From assembly GCA_014695295.1 (NCBI GenBank), contig JACJNY010000013.1, positions 1 to 64,000 of the forward strand: a DNA stretch of 64,000 nucleotides, read 5' to 3'. Within the stretch, counting starts at the first letter, position 1; each line of letters opens with the position of its first letter. This document shows positions 44,608 to 53,472 of the stretch, piece after piece. The position numbers and the translations under genes are program-made. The notes under the pieces were generated by a model, which worked only from the letters and a program-made list of their open reading frames with translations, had not been told where the DNA came from and made no database searches. Source of the stretch: Microcoleus sp. FACHB-61 (lineage in GTDB: Bacteria > Cyanobacteriota > Cyanobacteriia > Cyanobacteriales > Microcoleaceae).

Positions 44608-45312
44608 ATGAACGAATTAGTGACAGCAATTTCCACAGGAATGACGGCTTTTACGGCTACGAATCTTGACGATATTCTGATTTTGTTGCTGTTTTTCTCG
44701 CAGGTGAATGCAGTATTTCGGCACAGGCATATCGTCTTGGGTCAGTATCTGGGCTTTACTGCACTGGTTTTTGCTAGCCTTCCGGGGTGTTTTGGCCGCT
44801 TAATCTTTCCGCCAGATTGGATCGGAATGCTGGGTTTGCTGCCAATTGCGATCGGGCTTAGCCGCTTGCTGAATCCAGAAACTGACGATTCGGAAGCTGA
44901 GGCAGAATTAGAGCAATCTGAGAACTCTTTTTTTAGCAGTTTTCTATCTCCTCAAACTTACAGCGTAGCAGCAGTGACGGTGGCAAATGGGGGGGACAAT
45001 ATCGGGATATATGTGCCGCTTTTTGCTAGCAATACTTTAGAAAGTTTGGCGCTTATTCTCGCTGTATTCTTCGCGATGGTGGGCGTTTGGTGTTACGCTG
45101 CTTATCGGTTAATTCAGATGCGGGCGATCGCGGATACTCTGACTCGCTACGGCAATCAGCTTGTGCCTTTTGTTTTGATCGGATTGGGAATGGCGATTCT
45201 GGTTAAAAGCGGCACTCTGGCAAGCCCAACTTTAAGTATAATATCTTTAGTTGGTTGCGCTTTCTGTTTGATAACTATGAGCAGAGGTAACGCCAGCGAA
45301 ACTGAAGTTTAG
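44608..45312 (+). CDS. CadD-like cadmium-resistance family transporter, copy 1
   Basis: The 234-residue protein is a small integral membrane protein with the CadD-family opening: TAISTGMTAFTATNLDDILI with the conserved N-x-D-D, then FFSQVNA and RHIVLGQYLGFTALVF, and a second NGGDNIGIYVPLFA motif. This family exports cadmium or other cations in Gram-positive bacteria; in cyanobacteria the cargo is not known. ATG at 44608 is preceded by AAGGAAAG. A close paralogue follows after 20 bases. Confidence 0.85.
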   Translation: MNELVTAISTGMTAFTATNLDDILILLLFFSQVNAVFRHRHIVLGQYLGFTALVFASLPGCFGRLIFPPDWIGMLGLLPIAIGLSRLLNPETDDSEAEAELEQSENSFFSSFLSPQTYSVAAVTVANGGDNIGIYVPLFASNTLESLALILAVFFAMVGVWCYAAYRLIQMRAIADTLTRYGNQLVPFVLIGLGMAILVKSGTLASPTLSIISLVGCAFCLITMSRGNASETEV

Positions 45313-45332
45313 AAAAGTTGCAGGGACAGCAC

Positions 45333-45992
45333 ATGAATTGGATTGCAGCAGCGATTATTGCCGGAATTACATCTTTTGCCGCAACCAATATCGACGATAT
45401 GGTGCTTTCGATGCTGTTCTTCGCCCAGGTAAATGATACTTTCCGCCCCCGGCATATCTTTGTCGGTAAGTACCTCGGATTTGCAGCACTTATCGCTGCT
45501 AGTTTGCCCGGTTTTTTTGGCGGTTTAATTGTGCCGAAAGCTTGGATTGGCTTGCTGGGTTTGGTTCCGATCGCGATCGGCATCAGTCACTTAGTAAACA
45601 AAGAAAATGATGAAGATCAAGTACAAGCGGTATCGGGCGAATTTAACCGGAAATCTAATTCACCTGTGTCAAAACTAGCAAATCTTTTCAACCCCCAAAC
45701 TTTGAATGTGGCTGCGGTAACAGTGGCTAACGGGGGTGACAACATCGGTATTTATTTGCCGCTGTTTGCTAGCAGCGATTTGCCGAGCTTGGTGGTGATT
45801 TTGGCGGTTTTCTCGGTGATGGTAGGTGTTTGGTCTTATGCCGCTTACCTGTTAACTCGCCAAAAAGCGATCGCCCGTATTTTGACTCGCTATACCAAGG
45901 CTGCTGTCCCTTTCGTCTTGATTGGTTTGGGAATATTCATCCTGATTGAAAGTGGTAGTTATCGGCTGCTCCCGCCATTTCAATCTAACTAA
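45333..45992 (+). CDS. CadD-like cadmium-resistance family transporter, copy 2
   Basis: The 219-residue product repeats the layout of its neighbour: IAGITSFAATNIDDMVLSML, FFAQVND, RHIFVGKYLGFAAL, NGGDNIGIYLPLFA and a C-terminal hydrophobic pair. ATG at 45333 is preceded by AGGGACAG; the in-frame codon at 45318 lacks one. Together they probably form an operon, perhaps with functional division between two paralogous subunits or cargos (inference). The soluble middle loop differs between the copies (KENDEDQVQAVSGEF versus acidic ESEAEAELEQ), the main region of divergence. Confidence 0.85.
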   Translation: MNWIAAAIIAGITSFAATNIDDMVLSMLFFAQVNDTFRPRHIFVGKYLGFAALIAASLPGFFGGLIVPKAWIGLLGLVPIAIGISHLVNKENDEDQVQAVSGEFNRKSNSPVSKLANLFNPQTLNVAAVTVANGGDNIGIYLPLFASSDLPSLVVILAVFSVMVGVWSYAAYLLTRQKAIARILTRYTKAAVPFVLIGLGIFILIESGSYRLLPPFQSN

Positions 45993-46531
45993 GAATTAGC
46001 CAAGGTTCAGCTATCACCATCTCTCTAGAGGTAGATAATTTGCCCTAATTGCTAAGTTTTAAGTCATCACTTTTACCTTAAAAATAGTTTACTTAAAAAA
46101 GCTCTAAAATCGCTTGCAACATATCAACAAGTGTGCTAAGTTAATAATGAACTAATTGACCAAGCTAAAAGCAGCTTCAAACTAATTTAGCCTCTAGTTT
46201 TTACTAAAGTTCAAGCAATTTTTTGAGCTAGCCAATTGCCCGACTTAGGCAACAATATACCTCTTGTCTCCATAAATCCTGTAGTGGTGAATCCAACCCA
46301 GCTAAAAACTTAAGGAGGAATCCTTAAAATATCGCCATAACACTTCGCCACTACCCCACGCAGCTCGACTTTGACAATAGGTGTAACGCTAAAAAACCAG
46401 ATTTTTAGATTCTCCCAAATTTGGCTTTTCAGGCAAATAAGTTAAAGAGATCTGGTTTTTGCCTAAGTCCTAAAATAGCCAGCAAACAGAAAGTTGGAAA
46501 AAACCTGACCCTCTAGAAAAGGAGAAAAATT
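45993..46531. other. Intergenic stretch, no gene seen
   Basis: 539 AT-rich bases without a supported ORF. AAAAAACCAGAT (about 46393-46404) and AGATCTGGTTTTT (about 46449-46461) form an inverted repeat near the next gene, which could be a terminator or regulatory hairpin. Confidence 0.5.
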
Positions 46532-47197
46532 GTGAAAATCTTCAAAGTTGTTTTAGTGCTCTTGGTAATGGCCGCCAATTTAGTATTTGTTCCCCCCTCC
46601 TGGGCCGACGCTCCAAAAACGCCGAAATATGTGAGCAATCCCGACTACATAGAAGTGACTCAAGCTCTGAACTCTCTCAAGACAGCGAAAGACTCACCCA
46701 ATATCGCCCAGAATTATACCCCTGAGGAACTCCAGAAAAAAATCTCTCAATTGGAGTTTCAAAAATACACTTTAGAAACGGGAAAACCTTGGGGTCAGTG
46801 CCGCAACGAGACAGGAAAAACCCTGGCTATCTACGGCCCGAAACGCAAAAAAGCAGCTTCTTCTTCTTACGAGAATGCCCTTTATTTTCTAGCTGACGGC
46901 CAAACAACTGAACATAAATGGGATTGCGATGGAATTTATCTGCCCAGCGATCTCAAAGCAACCGATTTAAGAACGACCGATCAACCTTCAGAAGAATTGA
47001 CCGGCGGTCTAGCTGTTAAGATAGTTGACGGAACTCAAGTTGTAGCGAGAGCTAATCCCGATACGGGGGCTGTAGAATTTAACGTTCCTACTGCTAAAGT
47101 TTTCCAGCCTGGGCAGGCGAATTGGTTTGTTCCTGACGTGACTCAGGCTTACATAGATGCACAAGTTCCCAACGCACCAACTGAGGAAGATGATTAG
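46532..47197 (+). CDS. Secreted protein of unknown function
   Basis: A 221-residue protein starting at GTG 46532, five bases after AAGGAGAA. A clear Sec signal peptide (basic MKIFK, hydrophobic VVLVLLVMAANLVFV, cleavage near WADA) precedes a soluble, moderately charged domain. Its only two cysteines (in GQCRNE and WDCDG) could form a disulfide. I recognise no family. It lies in a block of membrane-protein genes, 540 bases after CadD copy 2 and 147 before the DUF202 pair, so regulation could be shared, but that is a guess. Confidence 0.78.
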   Translation: MKIFKVVLVLLVMAANLVFVPPSWADAPKTPKYVSNPDYIEVTQALNSLKTAKDSPNIAQNYTPEELQKKISQLEFQKYTLETGKPWGQCRNETGKTLAIYGPKRKKAASSSYENALYFLADGQTTEHKWDCDGIYLPSDLKATDLRTTDQPSEELTGGLAVKIVDGTQVVARANPDTGAVEFNVPTAKVFQPGQANWFVPDVTQAYIDAQVPNAPTEEDD

Positions 47198-47343
47198 TTT
47201 TGGTGAACTTGTAATGCGATCGGCTGTGTAAAGCCCGTTGCAACGCAAAATCCCGCCGGGGATCGCTCCCCGGCCGATAATTGTCCCAGCGAAAATATCT
47301 CCGTTTCCCTTCTTATTTGCCGTTTAAATTAAAAGGTTGATCT

Positions 47344-47766
47344 ATGCTATTAAATTTGAACTCCACGAAAGTAAATACAGAAAAGACTAGGCGACCAAAT
47401 CCGTCGCGGGTGCGCGATCACTTGGCAAACGAGCGCACTTATTTAGCATGGATGCGGACAGCAATATCGCTGATGGGTTTTGGCGTAGTTATCGTGCGCC
47501 TTCGCGCCTTTCATCCCCCTCTGCTGCCAACTCCCGGCAATGGTTGGAAGTTAGGTTTGCTTTTTTCAATAGTTGGTTTGCTGACGGTGCTATTATCAAC
47601 TAAGCACTACTTCGGCGTCCGCGAGGATATCGATTACGATACTTATGAACCTACCGATCGCTGGGTAATTCTTTTCAGCCTCGCGATCGCAATCCTAGGG
47701 GCTGGGGTAATTTATTATATGTTCACGGTTCCTTCTAGCTTAGAAGGTTTGATGGCACCAGAATAA
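47344..47766 (+). CDS. DUF202 (YidH-like) membrane protein, copy 1
   Basis: The 140-residue protein has the DUF202/YidH opening RVRDHLANERTYLAWMRTAI followed by three hydrophobic helices. It resembles E. coli YidH, of unknown function. ATG at 47344 follows an AAAGGTTGAT stretch. A close paralogue lies 39 bases downstream. Confidence 0.88.
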   Translation: MLLNLNSTKVNTEKTRRPNPSRVRDHLANERTYLAWMRTAISLMGFGVVIVRLRAFHPPLLPTPGNGWKLGLLFSIVGLLTVLLSTKHYFGVREDIDYDTYEPTDRWVILFSLAIAILGAGVIYYMFTVPSSLEGLMAPE

Positions 47767-47805
47767 TGGCGCTGTTTTTATATCAATCTTAAAGAGTTCG
47801 ATCGC

Positions 47806-48228
47806 GTGCAATTACCGTTCAAATCGATGCAAGTAGATGATGAGAAACCAACGCAGCAAAATCAGTCGCGGGCGATCGATCGATCGGCAAATGAGCGCAC
47901 CTTCTTAGCATGGATGCGGGCCGCGATCGCACTCATGAGTTTTGGTGTCGTCATCGTCCGACTTCGCCTCGTGCAAATGCCCGTACAGTACCGCCAGGGG
48001 ATGGGGTGGAAGTTGGGTTTAATCTTCTCTCTAATAGGTTTGGCGACAGTCTTAATCTCAACTAAGCACTACTTCACCGTTCGCCACCAAATTGACGAGG
48101 ATACCTACGAACCGTCAGATTGGTTGATATTCGTCTTCAGTTCGGCTCTCGGCTTATTGGGGATTGGAGTAATTTATTTTATCTTTGCAGCCGCCGTCAG
48201 CCCAAGTAGTTTTGTAATACCCGATTGA
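47806..48228 (+). CDS. DUF202 (YidH-like) membrane protein, copy 2
   Basis: The 140-residue paralogue has AIDRSANERTFLAWMRAAIA, LRLVQMP and the same three helices, ending SSALGLLGIGVIYFIF. The acidic charge pattern of the loop before the last helix (HQIDEDTYEPSDW) matches copy 1 (REDIDYDTYEPTDR). GTG at 47806 is the first possible start; Met8 is an alternative. This is the second tandem pair of paralogous membrane genes in this block. Confidence 0.85.
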   Translation: MQLPFKSMQVDDEKPTQQNQSRAIDRSANERTFLAWMRAAIALMSFGVVIVRLRLVQMPVQYRQGMGWKLGLIFSLIGLATVLISTKHYFTVRHQIDEDTYEPSDWLIFVFSSALGLLGIGVIYFIFAAAVSPSSFVIPD

Positions 48229-48247
48229 TTGTCAACAGGAGTTAACC

Positions 48248-48357
48248 ATGAACAGCGATACAGTTGCCACGATCGCTTCCATTATCATCTTAGCTGCTGC
48301 TATCTGGGCAGCATTCGTAGTGCTGGAGACTGTCGCGAAAATAGTCCGTGACATACT
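48248..48357 (+). pseudogene. Small membrane protein gene truncated by a TnpB element
   Basis: ATG at 48248 follows AGGAG with good spacing and starts a reading frame with a transmembrane helix (IASIIILAAAIWAAFVVLET). After about 37 codons the frame runs straight into the antisense of the tnpB 3' end, beginning with the element's hairpin at 48358. The natural C-terminus is therefore lost or lies beyond the element, possibly in the small ORF at 49943-50158. Confidence 0.6.
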
Positions 48358-48388
48358 CCTACACCAACTGAGTAAAGTATGGTGTAGG
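48358..48388. repeat. Right-end hairpin of the TnpB element
   Basis: CCTACACCA (48358-48366) and TGGTGTAGG (48380-48388) form a perfect 9-bp stem with a 13-base loop, overlapping the last codons and stop of tnpB. This is the usual place of the IS605-family right-end hairpin and of the 3' part of the reRNA/omegaRNA. Confidence 0.8.
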
Positions 48389-49780
48389 CTTCTTTGCAGC
48401 CCGATGAAGGGTATACAAAATTTCCTTCGCGGTACTATCATCCATAGTTCCTACTACAGAAAGATTCCCACTACGGCATTTTATACTGGGGAAAATGTCC
48501 AACCCCAGTCTTTTCAAATTAATCGCAGCATTAATATCACGATCGACTATCAAAGAATTTTGCTCATCCCAATAGTCTCGAATACCGCAATCGGTGAAAA
48601 TAATTTCATTCCGATAACCCAGAACCATTGAGGTATAAGCAGGTTTTTGTGGAATGACGACTGCTCCAGCTTTTTCGGCTATGTAGTCCAGCGTCTTAAA
48701 AAATTGACCAAACGCAGCGTCTAACCAAGACTTATTTAGTCCCGATTTAGCTGACTGACCGTTTGGAAGGTAAGTCCCATTATCATCTTGCTTGACTTTG
48801 TTTCGTTTAGTTAAGCCCTTCAAGTTTAAGTCTTCATGAAAAAAGAATTTAGCTCCCGACCTTACCAATTTTTGAGCAGTCTTATAGTGAAAATCTTGAC
48901 GAGAACGAGCTATTTTTTGATGTTGTTTTGCTTCTTTTTTAGCTAATTTACGTCTCGACTTAGAACCTCGTTTCCGTTTATTTCGTTTTGTTGAGATACG
49001 GTCTAACTTGGCTTGGTTTTTACGAAGCGGTTTTAACGAGGGTAACTTCTCCCCAGACGACGTTGCCAAATAGACATCTTCATTCAGCACTGCATCCAAC
49101 CCAATTGAATTATCCCAATTTGGGCTAATTTTGTCAGGTGTGAACTCGGGAACAGAAGAGTCTTCAAGCATTAATTGAATAAACCAACCATCAACCTTTC
49201 TGGTTACACTAGCTTGCTTGATGGTAAATCCATCGGGGATTGAGCGGTGCATCCGAACTTTTATGACCCCTAATTTCGGCAATCGAATATAAATCCAATT
49301 CTTGCGAACCAATTTAATCCAATCATTGTTAGCCGTAGAAAAAGTCATCGTTCGGTAATCTGCTTCAGTTTTAAATCGGGGTCTACCCGACTTTCCACCC
49401 TTACTATCACCTACGATAAACCGTTCAAATGCTTTATCTACTCGCTTAGATACATCTTGCAGGATAGTTGAGTCTACCTGTTTAAAATCCAAGAGTTCGC
49501 CACTATGAAAAACTTTTACCAAGTCTTTCTTAATGACGGGCAATTGTTGCTTTTGCGAGTAGTAGTTAGGCTTTTCCCTGGGTGCAGAGATACTGGCTAT
49601 CAATGGACAAGCATTCACAGTAGTGCGATTCATCTCCCACCAATCAAAGCGATCACCTAACTGCCTGTTGTACCAATAACGGCAAATTCTCAACCAGTGG
49701 TTAAGAGATAGTTTCTGATTGGTGTCGGGATAAAATTGATACTGGTATGTTGTCTTCATCGCGCTACGACCTTTACGCAT
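48359..49780 (-). CDS. tnpB: TnpB-family RNA-guided nuclease without a canonical zinc ribbon
   Basis: A 473-residue IS200/IS605-type TnpB. The RuvC-like acidic residues are visible: Asp229 in SIGLDAVLNEDVY, Glu316 in FFFHEDLNLKGLTK and Asp413/Asp415 in IVDRDINAAINL. The zinc-ribbon segment that should carry two CxxC pairs between the Glu and the last Asp instead reads AYTSMVLGYRNEIIFTDCGI, with one cysteine only (Cys398), so the metal knuckle is lost. The frame is intact and no TnpA is present, so the element depends on another source for movement. Translation may start at Met8 (49759). Its 3' end lies inside a hairpin. Confidence 0.9.
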   Translation of the reverse strand: MRKGRSAMKTTYQYQFYPDTNQKLSLNHWLRICRYWYNRQLGDRFDWWEMNRTTVNACPLIASISAPREKPNYYSQKQQLPVIKKDLVKVFHSGELLDFKQVDSTILQDVSKRVDKAFERFIVGDSKGGKSGRPRFKTEADYRTMTFSTANNDWIKLVRKNWIYIRLPKLGVIKVRMHRSIPDGFTIKQASVTRKVDGWFIQLMLEDSSVPEFTPDKISPNWDNSIGLDAVLNEDVYLATSSGEKLPSLKPLRKNQAKLDRISTKRNKRKRGSKSRRKLAKKEAKQHQKIARSRQDFHYKTAQKLVRSGAKFFFHEDLNLKGLTKRNKVKQDDNGTYLPNGQSAKSGLNKSWLDAAFGQFFKTLDYIAEKAGAVVIPQKPAYTSMVLGYRNEIIFTDCGIRDYWDEQNSLIVDRDINAAINLKRLGLDIFPSIKCRSGNLSVVGTMDDSTAKEILYTLHRAAKKPTPYFTQLV

Positions 49781-49897
49781 TTATTTAGTATAAACCTACC
49801 AAAAAATGCTATTCCGTGTCAAGCAATTAAAAAATTATATCGAACAACAAGATTGACCTATTGAATAAATATACTTGTTGTGCTTTGATGTCGTCAT

Positions 49898-50004
49898 CCA
49901 CCTGTTCATTCCTCAAAACTATACTTTTGAGGTCATAAACAGGTGGAATCAGGAGTCTCACGCGCCTTTCATCCCACACTAACCTTCGATCGGTATAGTG
50001 TGGG
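49898..50004. mobile_element. Left-end hairpins of the TnpB element
   Basis: CCACCTGTT (49898-49906) pairs with AACAGGTGG (49938-49946), enclosing CCTCAAAA/TTTTGAGG (49911-49918 / 49925-49932). A second hairpin pairs CCCACACTA (49973-49981) with TAGTGTGGG (49996-50004). The position upstream of tnpB fits the left end of an IS605-type element; the exact boundary is not resolved. Confidence 0.6.
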
Positions 50005-50158
50005 GTTTCCCGTCTGGCTAGCTAAATTGCTGGGCGTGACAGTCGCGATCGGGCTTTTGCTTGTTTACCTGCAATTTTACTGGGGCATCGACCTTGCATA
50101 TCTCTGGCAAACTGTCAAGCAGTTGCCTGAAGCTTTCAATTTCTCGATCGGCGCCTAA
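49943..50158 (+). CDS. Small membrane protein or remnant next to the TnpB left end
   Basis: The frame encodes up to 71 residues with one transmembrane helix (LLGVTVAIGLLLVYLQFYWG) and a short C-terminal helix. Its first codons lie within the left-end hairpins, so the real start may be GTG at 50000. It could be the displaced 3' half of the small membrane gene at 48248. No family recognised. Confidence 0.35.
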   Translation: MESGVSRAFHPTLTFDRYSVGFPVWLAKLLGVTVAIGLLLVYLQFYWGIDLAYLWQTVKQLPEAFNFSIGA

Positions 50159-50330
50159 ACACACACTAACCAGCATTCTCAACAACCTCTCCCGGATAGA
50201 TATTTTTGTACCGGAAACAAAGTATATTTAGCCGAGCGTCCCTAAAATACGGTAATCAGATTGACTTACTAGACATAACTCATTGGGGCTGTTAAACTAC
50301 GGTAAGTCGATCGAGTAATGAGCTATTAAC

Positions 50331-50834
50331 GTGGAAAACGCTAAAAAAGTCATTGAAGAGTACCAGCTTGCAGGACAACTGACCCAACATTTGCCAGAAG
50401 CTAAGGGCTTTAACGAAGTCTGGTTTAAAAAGATCAGAGGCGGCTTGCTTCTGGCAATTGGATATTTGCTATCACCGCTGTGTTGGTGGAACGACATATT
50501 TTTCAATCTGCCAATTGCCTACGCCTTTGGGTATATGTGTAGTTGGCTTTCCCGAGATTTACTGTTTCCTTGCACAATTGTCGGCTACTGGTTTTCCAAT
50601 ATTGCGGGAATTCTGTTGATGCAGCTAGGAACTTTAGATGTTTTTACAGACAAACCCAAGGAAAAAAACCTCAAAAAAGAGTTATTGACGGGTTTAGTTT
50701 CCTCAACCGTCTTCACTCTTGTCATTGTGGCATTGATTCATTTTAATGTTCTCGATACTCCCGATTTCTTTTCCCGCCAGCAGTCGGTTAACCTCAGCTC
50801 TGCTTTACCTGTGACGTTCGTCACTTCAAGGTAG
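50331..50834 (+). CDS. Hypothetical membrane protein
   Basis: A 167-residue protein with a charged, helical N-terminus (ENAKKVIEEYQLAGQLTQHL), three or so hydrophobic segments (about 36-60, 75-105 and 122-140) and a polar C-terminus. No family recognised. Translation probably starts at GTG 50331, but no convincing Shine-Dalgarno is seen. It lies between the TnpB element and the sulfite-exporter-like gene. Confidence 0.6.
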   Translation: MENAKKVIEEYQLAGQLTQHLPEAKGFNEVWFKKIRGGLLLAIGYLLSPLCWWNDIFFNLPIAYAFGYMCSWLSRDLLFPCTIVGYWFSNIAGILLMQLGTLDVFTDKPKEKNLKKELLTGLVSSTVFTLVIVALIHFNVLDTPDFFSRQQSVNLSSALPVTFVTSR

Positions 50835-51138
50835 AAAGCCGAATATAAACCCCATAAATGAATCCAGGCTTTTTCATCAGTTACACAGGTACATATAAGA
50901 AAATCAGGGAGCTTTTACACTACAATCTTTGTAGTTTGGTTAATTTGCATTTACTTACTTTTACCAAGATTTTTGTAGCTTAAGACGCGGTAAATCTCAA
51001 GCGTTGAAAAGCCCAATTCCTGGCAACCCATATTGAAATGCAAGTGATATTTAGCCTGTGTAGCTGTGTTGTTGTAGCCGCCCAAGTTATCTATTTGTTG
51101 GTTGGCAGCGCTTATATACACAGTTTTTGGGCATAACC

Positions 51139-51933
51139 GTGAACTACTTATTACTATCGTTTCTCAGCTTTTTCGTGGGCATTATCGTTGGTTTGACCGG
51201 AGTTGGCGGAGCGTCGCTCATCACCCCAATGTTAATTTTTGTCTTCCAGGTTCCGGCATCAATTGCTATTAGTTCGGATGTCGTAGCTGCCACACTGATG
51301 AAAGTTGTTGGTGGCTTCAAACACTGGCAGCAAAAGACCCTCGACTTGCAAATAGTTAAGTGGCTGGCTTTGGGCAGCGTGCCCGGTTCTCTTACTGGCG
51401 TGTGGATTTTACACTGCATCAAATCCAGCGGAAGTCACGACTTAGACAGCATATTGCTGCGCTGTCTCGGAGTAGGGATCGCACTAATTGTCGCTTTATC
51501 GCTGACCAAATTAGTGGTAAAAACATTTTTCCCTAGTTTTAAATTGCCTTCGCCCGCTAAATGGGACTTAAATACTAATTATGGCCGTATTTGTACTGTG
51601 AGTGCGGCAGCAATTTTAGGCTGCATAGTGGGAATCACTAGCGTGTCTTCCGGTGCGATGTTTGCACTGTTGCTGATTGCTTTTTTCCGCCTGGATACTT
51701 CTAAATTGGTGGGTACAGATATTTCGCAGGCGGCAATTTTGTTGATGTTTACATCTCTGGGACACCTCAGCCTTGGAACGGTAGACTGGAGTTTAGTTTT
51801 GCCGATTTGGTTGGGCTCGGTGCCGGGAGTTTTAGTAGGCGCTAAATTCTGCCAAATTATGCCTCAACGCCCGCTAAAGTTTGTTATTTACGGAATGTTG
51901 GCGATGGCTAGTTGGAAGTTGTATCAAGTCTGA
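51139..51933 (+). CDS. TauE/SafE-family membrane transporter
   Basis: About 264 residues from the GTG at 51139 (a TTG at 51127 is also in frame). It is a TauE/SafE protein with the duplicated G-G-G-x-S motifs: LTGVGGASLITPM near the N-terminus and GCIVGITSVSSGAMFALLL near residue 160. Members move sulfite, sulfonates or other anions. Its place beside cysK, cysE and cysA favours a sulfur oxyanion, an inference from context. The gene is convergent with cysK; a GTAGGGGCGATCGCCCC repeat lies between them. Confidence 0.85.
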   Translation: MNYLLLSFLSFFVGIIVGLTGVGGASLITPMLIFVFQVPASIAISSDVVAATLMKVVGGFKHWQQKTLDLQIVKWLALGSVPGSLTGVWILHCIKSSGSHDLDSILLRCLGVGIALIVALSLTKLVVKTFFPSFKLPSPAKWDLNTNYGRICTVSAAAILGCIVGITSVSSGAMFALLLIAFFRLDTSKLVGTDISQAAILLMFTSLGHLSLGTVDWSLVLPIWLGSVPGVLVGAKFCQIMPQRPLKFVIYGMLAMASWKLYQV

Positions 51934-51937
51934 AAAG

Positions 51938-52006
51938 TAGGGGCGATCGCCCCGTGCCTACCCCAAATTGGCAAGGGGCAACCACGGGGCGATCGCCTAA
52001 CCTACA
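51938..52006. terminator. Inverted repeat between convergent TauE and cysK genes
   Basis: GGCGATCGCCCCGTG (from about 51943) is matched by CACGGGGCGATCGCC (about 51983-51997) and the ends GTAGG/CCTAC also pair. The arms overlap HIP1 octamers. It probably ends both transcripts. Confidence 0.6.
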
Positions 52007-52008
52007 AT

Positions 52009-52989
52009 TTAATAATTGCTGACTAATGCTTCTAGTTCGCTGACAGTCGGCAATTCTAAATCTTTGAACAAGGCTGTACTGAGGTAGCGTTCGCCATAAG
52101 AAGGCTGCACAAAAACTATCAATTTTCCCGCATTTTCGGGACGCTTGCCGACTTGAATTGCGGCACACAAAGCGGCGCCGGCAGAAATTCCTGACAACAA
52201 TCCTTCTTCTCTGGCAAGCCGACGGCTGTAAGCGATCGCATCTTCGTCGCTAACTGCGATCACCTCATCAATTAACTCTGGTTTCAACACTTCCGGGATG
52301 AATCCTGCACCAATCCCTTGAATTTTGTGAGCACCAGATTTGCCTCCAGAAAGCACGGGGCTGGTGGCGGGTTCAACTGCAATTACCCTAAAACTAGACT
52401 TTCGCGGTTTAATTACCTCAGCAACTCCCGTAATCGTACCGCCGGTGCCAACTCCAGCAACTAAAAAATCTACTTTACCCTCTGTATCTTCCCAAATTTC
52501 CTCGGCCGTTGTCTCCCGGTGAATTTTCGGATTAGCGGGGTTGCGAAACTGTTGCAGCATGAAAGCATCGGGGGTTTCTTCTACAATTTCTTCCGCACGG
52601 GCGATCGCGCTTAACATCCCTTCATGTCCCGGAGTTAATTCCAACCGAGCTCCGTAAGCTTTCAGCATCGATCGGCGTTCCGTGCTCATCGTATCCGGCA
52701 TAGTTAAAATCAGACTGTAGCCTTTCGCCGCCGCGATCATGGCCAAAGCAATTCCAGTATTTCCTGAAGTCGGTTCAACTAAAATAGTTTTCCCCGGTTG
52801 AATTAACCCCGCTTCTTCTGCAGCCTGAATCATGCTCGCCGCAATCCGATCTTTCACCGAAGCAGCCGGATTCATCCCTTCCAATTTTGCCACAATTTGA
52901 GCAACTACTCCTTCGGCTTGGGGAATTTTATTGAGCTGAACTAATGGAGTTCTGCCAATTATTCCTGTAACATCCTTAGCAATTCTCAT
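52009..52989 (-). CDS. cysK: Cysteine synthase (O-acetylserine sulfhydrylase)
   Basis: The 326-residue PLP enzyme makes cysteine from O-acetylserine and sulfide. Lys46 in [10 protein letters not shown] is the Schiff-base lysine; [11 protein letters not shown] binds the substrate and [11 protein letters not shown] the PLP phosphate, all intact. Met-rich [18 protein letters not shown] at the C-terminus is typical of CysK/CysM. Its start lies 18 bases after the Rrf2 regulator stop, same strand, so the two form an operon. A Rrf2-CysK pair recalls Bacillus CymR, which forms a repressor complex with CysK (known biology); the same partnership here is inference. Confidence 0.96.
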   Translation of the reverse strand: MRIAKDVTGIIGRTPLVQLNKIPQAEGVVAQIVAKLEGMNPAASVKDRIAASMIQAAEEAGLIQPGKTILVEPTSGNTGIALAMIAAAKGYSLILTMPDTMSTERRSMLKAYGARLELTPGHEGMLSAIARAEEIVEETPDAFMLQQFRNPANPKIHRETTAEEIWEDTEGKVDFLVAGVGTGGTITGVAEVIKPRKSSFRVIAVEPATSPVLSGGKSGAHKIQGIGAGFIPEVLKPELIDEVIAVSDEDAIAYSRRLAREEGLLSGISAGAALCAAIQVGKRPENAGKLIVFVQPSYGERYLSTALFKDLELPTVSELEALVSNY

Positions 52990-53007
52990 GGTTTAATCTC
53001 TCTCCAT

Positions 53008-53454
53008 TTAAATGTAGTACATGGGATGTGCTTGTTTGCGAATATCCCGCTGTTCGCACAAATCTTGTAATGTGTATTTGCCCAAAACAGCCCAAGATGC
53101 CTGTTGAGCTTCCTGCCAGATTTCTAGCACCGCAGTTTTTTCTATTGTTGCAGATTCCGAAACTTTTTGGGTCTGGCCGCTGCCGTCGCCTTCGAGAGTC
53201 GAAAACACCTCTAGCAAAGTAATCTGCCAAGGATCTTTCGCCAGCAAATAACCGCCTTTAGCACCCCGCAAACTCTGGACAATACTTGCACGCCGCAGCA
53301 CGGCAAGAATTTGGTCTAGATAGCGTTCCGGTATCTCTTGAGAAGCAGTAAGTTCGCTTACTGTTAGGGGCGAATCCTTCGGGTGGTGGCTCGCCAGTTC
53401 CAAGAGCGCTAATAGGGCATATTGTACTCTAGAAGATAGTTCCACATTCCCCAC
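53008..53454 (-). CDS. Rrf2-family transcriptional regulator (CymR-like)
   Basis: The 148-residue protein has an N-terminal winged helix typical of Rrf2 (LSSRVQYALLALLELASHHP, then EIPERYLDQILAVLRRASIV and SLRGAKGGYLLA) with the conserved RGxxGGY wing. Only one cysteine (in DLCEQ) is present, so it lacks the three-cysteine iron-sulfur site of IscR and fits the CymR/other Rrf2 group. It is co-transcribed with cysK. A palindrome in the divergent gap to the four-cysteine protein gene is a good candidate for its operator. Confidence 0.92.
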   Translation of the reverse strand: MGNVELSSRVQYALLALLELASHHPKDSPLTVSELTASQEIPERYLDQILAVLRRASIVQSLRGAKGGYLLAKDPWQITLLEVFSTLEGDGSGQTQKVSESATIEKTAVLEIWQEAQQASWAVLGKYTLQDLCEQRDIRKQAHPMYYI

Positions 53455-53472
53455 TGGCGATCGAGTTTAAAT

